A program made the translations under genes and the position numbers. From Rhodopirellula sp. (lineage in GTDB: Bacteria; Planctomycetota; Planctomycetia; Pirellulales; Pirellulaceae): a DNA stretch of 45,623 nucleotides. Every line of letters begins with the position of its first letter. The stretch's first letter is position 1. The notes beneath the pieces were generated by a model. The model made no database searches, was not told the origin of the DNA, and worked only from the letters and a program-made list of their open reading frames with translations. The stretch lies in the NCBI GenBank assembly GCA_002690925.1, contig NZGD01000242.1, forward strand, positions 1-45,623, written 5' to 3'. This document shows positions 1 through 7,366 of this stretch, one piece after another.

Positions 1-546
1 CTTGGTGAAAAACTTCGTTGGGCCAAACGCTCACTTTGGGAAGAAACGACCCGCGTCCCGCTCATTTTTGCAGGTCCGGGGATCGTCGCGGATCAGAACT
101 GCTCAAGATCAGTAGGACTTATCGACGTATTCCCGACTCTTCTCGATTTAGCTCACCTACCCAAACGGACTGATCTGGAAGGGCGAAGCCTTAAACCGCT
201 GCTAGAGACCCCAAAATCAAAATGGAATCGTCCCGTACTTTGCACGTTTGGACCGAACAACCATTCGCTACGCGGTAATCGATACCGATACTCACGCTAT
301 GCCGATGGAAGCGAAGAGCTATACGACCACCAAAATGACGCAAACGAATGGAACAACCTCATTGCCGACGAGGCCACCGCCGTCGAGTCTCGCCAGATCG
401 CTGACCAAATGAAACGTTGGCTACCCAGTAACAACGCTACCCCCGTACTCGGCAGTGCCGGTTCCGATTCCCCGCTCTACGGTGAAGGCACAATTTCACT
501 TGGCGAAGCCATGAAACGGGGAGCAACCCGACAAAAAGCAGAATAG
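1..546 (+). CDS. Sulfatase, C-terminal part (start lies outside window)
   Basis: Reading frame 1 is open from base 1 to a TAG at 544-546 and gives 181 residues. The segment SLWEETTRVPLIFAGPGI, then GLIDVFPTLLDL, then LYDHQNDANEWNNL is the usual C-terminal half of type I arylsulfatases of the iduronate-2-sulfatase-like group, which hydrolyse sulfate esters of polysaccharides and are very numerous in planctomycetes. The catalytic Cys/Ser-x-Pro-x-Arg site and the metal ligands lie upstream and cannot be seen, so activity cannot be judged. The protein is probably exported, as is normal for the family, but the signal region is missing. It converges on the redoxin/cytochrome gene with 54 bases between the two stops and a hairpin in the gap. 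Confidence 0.85.
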   Translation, partial: LGEKLRWAKRSLWEETTRVPLIFAGPGIVADQNCSRSVGLIDVFPTLLDLAHLPKRTDLEGRSLKPLLETPKSKWNRPVLCTFGPNNHSLRGNRYRYSRYADGSEELYDHQNDANEWNNLIADEATAVESRQIADQMKRWLPSNNATPVLGSAGSDSPLYGEGTISLGEAMKRGATRQKAE

Positions 547-563
547 CTTTGCTCTATCGCAAC

Positions 564-582
564 AGCCTTCTGAAAGAAGGCT
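564..582. terminator. Hairpin between convergent genes
   Basis: A perfect 7-bp stem (AGCCTTC / GAAGGCT) with a TGAAA loop sits 18 bases after the sulfatase stop and 18 bases beyond the stop of the opposite gene. The position suits a bidirectional transcription terminator. No clear T-run follows on either strand, so the assignment rests on symmetry and location only. Confidence 0.5.
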
Positions 583-600
583 CAAATCGCAGACTCAGCC

Positions 601-2412
601 CTACTCTGTACTCGGTTCCTCGGTGCGATTGACTGGTACCGAGTAGTGAAAGAAACCAATCATCATCTCGTCCCACGTTTGATCACCAAACGTCACATCC
701 ATCATCGGATCAGGATTGCTGAGGTTACTCAGGCTGTTATCGTAAACCGCTGTACAGTGGAGTCTACTCCCAGCAGGTACCTCAAGTGGGTTGTCCAAAA
801 TGTAGGTTGTTTGCCAGTTGAAGTCATAATTCGGCACATTGAGTAACATCCGAGATTCACCATCAGGCGTCCTTAATTCATAATTGAACGACTTCCCGCG
901 TAGGTGCATGTGAGGGCTGAATGCGAGCAAAGTGGCATTGCTCGGTAACGTTTCACTTGTTGCCTCAACAGAGTAGTCCGATGGACCCTCGCGTTTTCCC
1001 AACCTGCGGCCACCAGGAATACGGAAACGCCTTTCCCTTGCGCTACTGGTTCTCACTTGGTGCGTCACGTCTTTTGGATCCGCAAAGACCAAGCCCATGT
1101 GACTTTGAACTTTTTGCGGAGTACCATTCGGTGTGTAGTGGACTTGGAAGTAGATGTTGTGACCCGCAGGTATTTTCTTGGCGTGCCCAGGTGGCAATGG
1201 TTCTACTCTTGCTCCAGGAACATAACCAAACAAATACTCAACATCAGCCCGCGCGAGCGTCACGCGTTCCTTTCCGGGTTCGACGGCAAAGGCAAGAATA
1301 TGATGCACGACATCAATGTTTCCCGGCCGCAACTCTGCAGCCGTCACCCACTTGTCCTCTGTGAAGCCCGGCGATTGCATGTACCACTGATATCGCACAC
1401 CGCGAGGCCCAGCCTCGGCCGGTACCGAAATCGGAGTGAAGGTTACCGGCAGAACCAAATCGGGTTCTTTTGGCAGTTGCCACCCTACTGGCTTGGCCGG
1501 CAATGGTGGCAAATCTGGTTCTGGTCCAAGCGGAGCTCCAGCCTCGGCCCACTTCAAGATCAGCTGTTTTTCTTCTGCGGTCAATCTCCGTTCATTGGAA
1601 AATTTCGCATGCTTATCGTCAGCGTGCCACGGCGGCATCCGCTCCTCGCGAATGACCTCGACAATCATGTCTGACCAGCATGATGCCTCTTCGCCATTGG
1701 TGAGCTTGAATGGGGCCAACTCATCCTCACGATGACAGCCAACACAATTCTTCCTCAAGATTTTTGCGATGTGAGTGCCATAAGTAATCTCGCTTTTGGA
1801 ATCAACTTGCTTGGTACGACTAATGATGCATCCGGAGGCCTCAGTTCTTGGAACACTTACCTCCCTGCCCTCGATCAACTCATCGATAGCCAGCTGCAGG
1901 TCGCGGCGACGCGGCTCTAACAAGTCGTGCGCGACACCGCGTTGATCATCGATGCGACCGCGGTAACGCAAATTTCGGGAGGAATCATAGACAAATACCT
2001 CCGGTGTCCGTTCGGCACCAATCTGATCAGCGAACCGGTTCGCGGGATCCTTCGCTACGGGGTAAGTCAAGTTTCTCCGCGAAGCGAACGCCCCTATCTT
2101 TTCGAGCGAATCCTGACGGTTGCTTATCACGGCAATGACCTGAACAGATTTTTTGCTGTATTGCTGCGCGATCCGGTTCAAGCGAGTTGCATAAAACTGG
2201 GCCAAAGGACATTCCGTCCCGAAGAAAGCAACGATCAGGATGGAATCGTTTTCAAAATCTTTCAGCGTCCAATTCCGACCTCGAAAATCGGTCAGGTCCA
2301 GCGTCTCCAACTTGGCAGGTTCGAGAGTGGGGGACGCAGCATGAAGGATAAAAACCTCCGATGCAAACAACGAACAGGAAATCAGCAGGATCAGAACATA
2401 CTTTAAAAACAT
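601..2412 (-). CDS. Redoxin - cytochrome c - Cu type II monooxygenase-like fusion protein
   Basis: 603 residues from the ATG at 2412; a TTG three codons upstream is a weaker choice. Residues 1-25 form a signal peptide. Residues ~35-185 are a thioredoxin-fold AhpC/TSA-type domain with a single Cys in GTECPLA (C68), so no CxxC pair. CVGCH (C223, C226, H227) is a covalent heme c site followed by a MPPWHAD segment typical of planctomycete cytochromes. Residues ~340-595 match the two-domain copper fold of peptidylglycine/dopamine monooxygenases: VVHH (H370/H371) and H425 fit the CuH ligands, while HMH (H501/H503) and a Met in DEMMIGFF (M583/M584) fit the CuM ligands. The full ligand set argues for a functional two-copper oxidase or sensor in the periplasm. 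Substrate unknown. Domain order is seen; copper binding is inferred from family knowledge. Confidence 0.85.
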   Translation of the reverse strand: MFLKYVLILLISCSLFASEVFILHAASPTLEPAKLETLDLTDFRGRNWTLKDFENDSILIVAFFGTECPLAQFYATRLNRIAQQYSKKSVQVIAVISNRQDSLEKIGAFASRRNLTYPVAKDPANRFADQIGAERTPEVFVYDSSRNLRYRGRIDDQRGVAHDLLEPRRRDLQLAIDELIEGREVSVPRTEASGCIISRTKQVDSKSEITYGTHIAKILRKNCVGCHREDELAPFKLTNGEEASCWSDMIVEVIREERMPPWHADDKHAKFSNERRLTAEEKQLILKWAEAGAPLGPEPDLPPLPAKPVGWQLPKEPDLVLPVTFTPISVPAEAGPRGVRYQWYMQSPGFTEDKWVTAAELRPGNIDVVHHILAFAVEPGKERVTLARADVEYLFGYVPGARVEPLPPGHAKKIPAGHNIYFQVHYTPNGTPQKVQSHMGLVFADPKDVTHQVRTSSARERRFRIPGGRRLGKREGPSDYSVEATSETLPSNATLLAFSPHMHLRGKSFNYELRTPDGESRMLLNVPNYDFNWQTTYILDNPLEVPAGSRLHCTAVYDNSLSNLSNPDPMMDVTFGDQTWDEMMIGFFHYSVPVNRTEEPSTE

Positions 2413-2830
2413 GGCAGTCAATCGCTCGCAAACTTACTTCTGGTGATCTCAATAAACGACGAGAAAATTCCCCCCGGCTACCAAGCCATCCTATCCATTT
2501 CACCCTCTCGTGAGAGGACCAATTCTCTGTAACACTGTGTCACAGAATGACACCTTCGAACGAACAGCAATCATGGCAGGACGCTTCGGCGAATTATATG
2601 ATCACAACAAGGGGCTGAAGTTCTTCAGACATCACTTAGCAATCTGCACTGGCTGGGACAAAAAAAGTTTGGTCCTGCAGAATTCAGGTCGAATACTCGC
2701 CAGGCTGCCTAGCGACACGCCGCAAGTTACCCCCACTACAGCGGTACGGGTATGATGCAAACCACCATCCTCCACAGACCATGAATGCAACTCGTGATCT
2801 GCGATTCAATTAATAGCAACCGACCTACAC
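2413..2830. other. Divergent intergenic region
   Basis: 418 bases between the divergent starts of the redoxin/cytochrome gene and the CinA-like gene. No convincing gene is present; the longest plus-strand frame (2510-2755) needs a non-ATG start and resembles nothing. The one structured item is the inverted repeat at 2504-2517. Promoters for both genes should lie here, but I cannot assign -10/-35 boxes with confidence. Confidence 0.5.
2504..2517. promoter_or_regulatory. Inverted repeat, possible operator
   Basis: CCTCTC-GT-GAGAGG is a perfect 6-bp inverted repeat with a 2-base centre, about 90 bases upstream of the redoxin/cytochrome start. A dyad of this size in a divergent promoter region could bind a dimeric regulator, but a single occurrence of 14 bases is weak evidence. 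Confidence 0.25.
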
Positions 2831-3442
2831 ATGCCGGATCCACTTGAATTCCAACCAACTGACGATGCATGGGCTAGCGTTCTAAAAAAGCTGTGCACAT
2901 CCAGAATTCAGATATCGATGGTGCTCACCGGCGGAGGATCAGGGGTAATCTCACGTTGCCTACGTCGCCCAGGTGCATCACTCAACTTTGTGGAAGCTGT
3001 CATGCCTTACTCGCGCCAGGCAACTCAACAATACCTGGGTGTTGAGCCGAGCGAGGGCTATGCATCCGCGCAAACCGCAAAAGCGCTGGCACAAACAGCC
3101 CAGCGCAGAGCAGCATCATTAAGTGATGACCCCGTACACGCGTTCGGAATCGCGTTAACCGCCGCCCTACCCACAACTCATGACAGCTCCGACCCAAGCA
3201 TCAATAGGAATTGCCGAATCCATGTTGCATCAAAAAGCACAAGCACTTTCCGAGGATGGTCACTCTTTTTTTCGGGACAGCCCAGCGAACGTGAAGTATC
3301 CGAAGCAATGGCAGAGCAGATGTTTTTAATCGCGATCCAGGATTCACTTCAACAAAGTGGTTTACATATTGACTCTGACCCAGCGCGTCCATTGAAGGCC
3401 GCTGGTCTAAACGTCATCACGACTCATGGCGACGGCGTCTGA
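2831..3442 (+). CDS. CinA C-terminal domain-like protein
   Basis: 203 residues from the ATG at 2831; no clear ribosome binding site precedes it. The pattern LTGGGSGVISRCLRRPGAS, then VMPYSRQ, then YLGVEP, and a later A-x-G-I-A-L-T-A-A segment follows the CinA C-terminal family (stand-alone forms are nicotinamide mononucleotide deamidases that recycle NMN to NaMN). Canonical CinA has A-E-S-C-T-G-G at the first motif; here it reads S-M-V-L-T-G-G-G-S-G, so the Ser-Cys pair is replaced and a third and fourth glycine are added. This points to a divergent subfamily whose substrate may differ. Stand-alone domain, soluble, no signal peptide. It converges on purF with 96 bases between the stops. Membership in the family is fairly safe; enzymatic activity is inference. 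Confidence 0.65.
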   Translation: MPDPLEFQPTDDAWASVLKKLCTSRIQISMVLTGGGSGVISRCLRRPGASLNFVEAVMPYSRQATQQYLGVEPSEGYASAQTAKALAQTAQRRAASLSDDPVHAFGIALTAALPTTHDSSDPSINRNCRIHVASKSTSTFRGWSLFFSGQPSEREVSEAMAEQMFLIAIQDSLQQSGLHIDSDPARPLKAAGLNVITTHGDGV

Positions 3443-3538
3443 AATGACAGGCCCGTACCTTGGAGACATCCCAGCTGTGGCCCGCGACCGACGGTCACGA
3501 CAAACTGGACATCCGAGGCTGCTTACCTAAAGCCTGGC

Positions 3539-5152
3539 TTACGACTCTGATAACGCTGCGGCCAGTTGCTCATAGGTCCGCTTGCTATCCATCTTTGCGC
3601 CACGGTTGTCAAGCGCTATCTGATAAAGGTGCTGACCACAGGTTGTCGGATAGTTTCCGGTCACACATGCCTGACACAAATGATCCGCCGGCTTTCCAAT
3701 CGCTCGCGAGATCGCTTCAACCGGTAGATACCTTAACGAGTCTGCTCCAAGATCATCTGCAAGCCGCTGCTGGTTATCCTCGGTCAATGCGCCATTGGGT
3801 GTAAAGTATTTGGGTGCGATCAACTGATCGACCGTACTCATATCGATCCCATAAAAACAGGGTGCAATGATTGGCGGACACGCAACACGAACATGAATTT
3901 CCTTTGCTCCCCCAACTTCCCGAATTCGGTCGAGCAAAACATTCATGGTGGTGCTGCGCACAATCGAATCTTCGACCAGAATCACACGTTTATCTTTCAG
4001 TACTTCCCTGAGTGGTGTGTATTTGGTCGCAGCCTTGGCTTTGCGTGCCCGACCTGCTTCGATGAAGGTACGACCTGCATAACGATTCCGGATCAACCCT
4101 TCACGACTTGGAATCGATAGTTCATAAGCCATCGAATCAGCAGCAGCCTTACTGGTATCAGGTACAGGCACAATGATGGTTTCATCAGGATTAAGATCAA
4201 CTCCACCGAATTCACGTTCAGCGTTCGCGAGCTCAACACCGAGCTTGGTTCGACTCAGGTAGACACTTCGATCATCCAAGGTGCTGGCAACATTTGCGAA
4301 ATAGATCCATTCAAAGAAACAATGGGCCGGTTTTTGCTCAGGCGCGAAACGTTCCATTCGGAATCCAGTTTTCGGATCAATCACAATCGCATGCCCAGGC
4401 GGCAAGGATTTGATCTGCTCATTCTCGAAACCAAGATTGAGCAACGCAACACTCTCACTGGCTGCAGCAAACAGGGGTCCTTCATGCACGTAGCACATCG
4501 GTTTGATGCCCAAAGGATCACGGGCAACAATCATCTCGCCTTCTGCAGTCAACAAAGCAAGGCTGTACGCACCATCGAAACCGGCAGTCGTTTTTCTCAA
4601 CACATCGATCCAGTCAATGCGTGATTGCGACTTACTGAGCAAACGACCAAATTCATGAAGAATGATTTCGGTATCGGTATCCAGTGCCAGATGATGGTCC
4701 CCGTCAGCCAACAGCCTCTCTTTTAAAATTCCATAGTTCGAGAGTTGACCGTTGAAACAAAAGCTGAACCACTTTCGCTTGTGGATGTGTTTCCGTTCAA
4801 AAGGCTGTGCATAATTTCGATCATCCTGACCACAGGTAGCATAGCGAACATGCCCGATGGCGGCGCGTCCCGCCAGCGACTTCATGAGCGCCTCTGCCTT
4901 GGCACGATGATTCAATCGAAAGACTTCCGTGACGGTTCCAACATCTTTCCGATTTTTGAGCAGTGAAGCACAATCAGGATTAAACGTCGTCATGCCAGCA
5001 GCAAGCTGACCACGATTTTGAATGTCCAACAGCATCCGGGGCAGCAGCCGGGAAATATGCCGTGGTCCGTCATCGGTGCATAGCGGACTGCGACCACGAC
5101 CTGACAAGTGGTAAATGGCTGCAACACCACACTCGTGATGTATTTCGCTCAT
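3539..5152 (-). CDS. purF: Amidophosphoribosyltransferase
   Basis: 537 residues from the ATG at 5152. The open frame extends to 5317 but only the residues from [10 protein letters not shown] match the family. The enzyme makes 5-phosphoribosylamine from PRPP and glutamine, the first committed step of purine synthesis. C8 is the Ntn-type glutaminase nucleophile, so a seven-residue propeptide must be removed as in Bacillus PurF. The phosphoribosyltransferase motif [13 protein letters not shown] lies near residue 390. Cysteines in [15 protein letters not shown] and LCQAC match the four Fe-S ligands of the Bacillus-type enzyme, so this is probably the iron-sulfur class. It is divergent from proB with 219 bases between the starts. 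Confidence 0.93.
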   Translation of the reverse strand: MSEIHHECGVAAIYHLSGRGRSPLCTDDGPRHISRLLPRMLLDIQNRGQLAAGMTTFNPDCASLLKNRKDVGTVTEVFRLNHRAKAEALMKSLAGRAAIGHVRYATCGQDDRNYAQPFERKHIHKRKWFSFCFNGQLSNYGILKERLLADGDHHLALDTDTEIILHEFGRLLSKSQSRIDWIDVLRKTTAGFDGAYSLALLTAEGEMIVARDPLGIKPMCYVHEGPLFAAASESVALLNLGFENEQIKSLPPGHAIVIDPKTGFRMERFAPEQKPAHCFFEWIYFANVASTLDDRSVYLSRTKLGVELANAEREFGGVDLNPDETIIVPVPDTSKAAADSMAYELSIPSREGLIRNRYAGRTFIEAGRARKAKAATKYTPLREVLKDKRVILVEDSIVRSTTMNVLLDRIREVGGAKEIHVRVACPPIIAPCFYGIDMSTVDQLIAPKYFTPNGALTEDNQQRLADDLGADSLRYLPVEAISRAIGKPADHLCQACVTGNYPTTCGQHLYQIALDNRGAKMDSKRTYEQLAAALSES

Positions 5153-5371
5153 ATCGAGGGTATTCCGTTGAAGTCGGAAACCGGCATGGTGAACGCCGGC
5201 AGAAGCTAAGTAAATCGCTTTCGTGCATCGCACAGCGTCCCAAAGTACAGCGGGCTTCCAAGCTCGTCGATTCCCCATGACAATGGATCTGTTGTAGGCG
5301 ATGCATTTTGCACGCAACCGACGGTAAAATCACTAAAAAGTCCGGAAAAAATCATTTCCCCCAATCGATTC

Positions 5372-6535
5372 ATGGACATACCCACTACCGAGGCCCTGCG
5401 GCTTGCCGCGATCGAGACCGCCCGCAGCGTGATTGTCAAAGTCGGTACCCGTGTGATCACGACCGCTGATGGCAAGTTGGATCGGCGTCGAATTGACCTG
5501 CTGTCTGAACAACTCTGCCGCATTGCGGATACAGGGCGACAGACAGTGATGGTCAGCAGTGGTGCCGTGGGCGCGGGGATTGGAAAACTGGGTCTTGCGG
5601 AGCGTCCCAGCGGCTTGGCACAGTTACAAGCCGTAGCCGCCATCGGGCAGACCGATCTGATGCAGGCTTATGAATCGTCCCTCGCCAGAATGGGACGGCA
5701 CGCGTCCCAAGTACTGTTAACCGCAGATGACTTGCGACGGCGAAACGCCTACCTGAATGTTCGGAATGCTCTCATCCAGATTCATGCCTACAACTCCATT
5801 GCGATTGTCAATGAAAACGATTCCGTTGCTGTTTCTGAATTGATGACCACGTTTGGTGATAATGACCAACTTGCAGCGCAGGTAGCAGGCCTGCTACCTG
5901 AAGCAATTCTGATCATTTTATCCGACATCGATGGTCTCTATGATGGGCCACCTGATCACCCAGACAGTAAGCGAATTGATCTGGTGAAAACCATTGATGA
6001 GAAGATACTCGCACTTGCGCAGGACCAGCAGAACAACCACAGTAAAGGTGGGATGTCGAGCAAACTTGAAGCTGCGCAAGTAGCAACATCGCACGGCCAA
6101 ACCATGATCATTGCTCCAGGTCGAGACGATCAGGTGTTGGACAAGATTTTTTCAGACACGCCCATTGGAACCTTATTCCTGCCTCCTGAAAAATCGATCC
6201 GTGGACGGAGGCGTTGGATCAGCAGTGCCGCCCGTGTTACCGGCACATTGGTTCTGGATGACGGAGCTGTAAATGCTGTTTGCCAACATGGTCGAAGTTT
6301 GCTTGCCATCGGCATCACGAAAAGTAACGGATCCTATGAACAAGGTAGCGTTGTCGCTATTCACGATCAAAGCAACAGAGAAATCGCACGCGGGCTCACC
6401 AACTACCCATCTACAGAAGTCGATCAAATCATCGGACAGCCAAGCGAGAACATTACAGAAATACTCGGCCACCGTCCCTATGAGAATGTTGTCCATCGGG
6501 ACAATCTGGTGCTGACAAATCAACCTGAATCGTGA
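5372..6535 (+). CDS. proB: Glutamate 5-kinase
   Basis: 387 residues. It phosphorylates glutamate to gamma-glutamyl phosphate, the first step of proline synthesis. The amino acid kinase domain fills residues ~15-265: VIVKVGTRVIT near the start, VSSGAVGAG, NENDSVAVSE for glutamate binding, and LSDIDGLY. Residues ~285-375 are a C-terminal PUA domain (RRRWISSAARVTGTLVLDDG), as in the full-length bacterial enzyme. Length is slightly above the E. coli protein (367). No Shine-Dalgarno sequence is obvious before the ATG at 5372. No proA lies nearby, so the pathway genes are split. It converges on nth across 148 bases holding one hairpin. Confidence 0.93.
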   Translation: MDIPTTEALRLAAIETARSVIVKVGTRVITTADGKLDRRRIDLLSEQLCRIADTGRQTVMVSSGAVGAGIGKLGLAERPSGLAQLQAVAAIGQTDLMQAYESSLARMGRHASQVLLTADDLRRRNAYLNVRNALIQIHAYNSIAIVNENDSVAVSELMTTFGDNDQLAAQVAGLLPEAILIILSDIDGLYDGPPDHPDSKRIDLVKTIDEKILALAQDQQNNHSKGGMSSKLEAAQVATSHGQTMIIAPGRDDQVLDKIFSDTPIGTLFLPPEKSIRGRRRWISSAARVTGTLVLDDGAVNAVCQHGRSLLAIGITKSNGSYEQGSVVAIHDQSNREIARGLTNYPSTEVDQIIGQPSENITEILGHRPYENVVHRDNLVLTNQPES

Positions 6536-6627
6536 TTTAAAGATTTGCCAATTGGCTCACCGACGGCTTCTGCCAAAAATCATTCTCGAACTTTCACAAA
6601 TTGCCGTGCAGTTCCTTCAACAGTAAA

Positions 6628-6649
6628 CCAGCACCAAAATCGATGCTGG
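6628..6649. terminator. Hairpin between proB and nth
   Basis: CCAGCA and TGCTGG form a perfect 6-bp stem around a 10-base loop in the gap between the convergent stops of proB and nth. It could end transcription from either side. No T-run is attached. Confidence 0.4.
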
Positions 6650-6683
6650 ACTCCAACTACTGGCAACAACATCCAGGTTGATT

Positions 6684-7337
6684 TTATGGCTTACGCCAAA
6701 TCACTGGCGTTCGCCGTCTCGGATAAAGCTCACGACAAAGAGGACACTTGGTTCCATCACAACCTCGAGCAGTGCAATACTCACGTCCATAGAAAATAAT
6801 TTGCAAATGCAAGTCATTCCAATCGGACTTCGGAAAAATCTTTTTCAAATCTTTCTCGGTTTGCGCTACGTTTTTTCCACTTGAAAGTCCCCATCTCTGC
6901 GCGAGGCGATGAATGTGCGTATCGACAGGAAATGCGGGGACGCCAAATGCCTGCGCCATCACAACACTCGCAGTTTTGTGACCGACTCCCGGCAAACTCT
7001 CGAGCCCTTCAAACGATTGCGGTACTTCTCCATCGAACTCATCAATGACTCGCGCAGCAAGACCTGCCAAACTCTTCGCTTTCTGCTTCGACAAACCAAG
7101 AGGCCGAATAATGGACAAAATCTTTTTCTCGCCCAACTGATACATTGAATGCGGATCTGGAGCGGAACGAAACAACTCCGGAGTGATTTCATTCACCTTC
7201 TTATCAGTACACTGCGCACTCAACAGGACAGCGACCAACAACGTAAATTCATCCTTATGATCCAGGGGAACGGGTGGGTCGGGGTACAATCCACCTAACC
7301 GTTCGCGAATCACTAATGCTCGTTCCTGCTTTTTCAT
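6684..7337 (-). CDS. nth: Endonuclease III
   Basis: 217 residues from the ATG at 7337 (M-K-K-Q-E-R-A); the open frame reaches 7388 but the upstream part adds nothing family-like. It is a base-excision-repair DNA glycosylase/AP lyase for oxidised pyrimidines. The helix-hairpin-helix LPGVGHKTASVV carries the catalytic lysine K121, and D139 in VDTHIHRL is the conserved aspartate; both are where the E. coli enzyme has K120 and D138. The C-terminal cysteines are C188, C193, C198 and C201 (CX4CX4CX2C). The canonical 4Fe-4S loop is CX6CX2CX5C, so the spacing is unusual although four cysteines remain. It is divergent from the DUF5722 gene with only 29 bases between the starts. Confidence 0.92.
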   Translation of the reverse strand: MKKQERALVIRERLGGLYPDPPVPLDHKDEFTLLVAVLLSAQCTDKKVNEITPELFRSAPDPHSMYQLGEKKILSIIRPLGLSKQKAKSLAGLAARVIDEFDGEVPQSFEGLESLPGVGHKTASVVMAQAFGVPAFPVDTHIHRLAQRWGLSSGKNVAQTEKDLKKIFPKSDWNDLHLQIIFYGREYCTARGCDGTKCPLCRELYPRRRTPVIWRKP

Positions 7338-7366
7338 TCGCCCACCAGTCTCCATTTTCCATATTG

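Noticed and set aside
2510..2755. 81-residue plus-strand frame between the first two divergent genes
   Set aside because: It needs a non-ATG start, has no ribosome binding site or recognisable composition, and lies where the two promoters must be.
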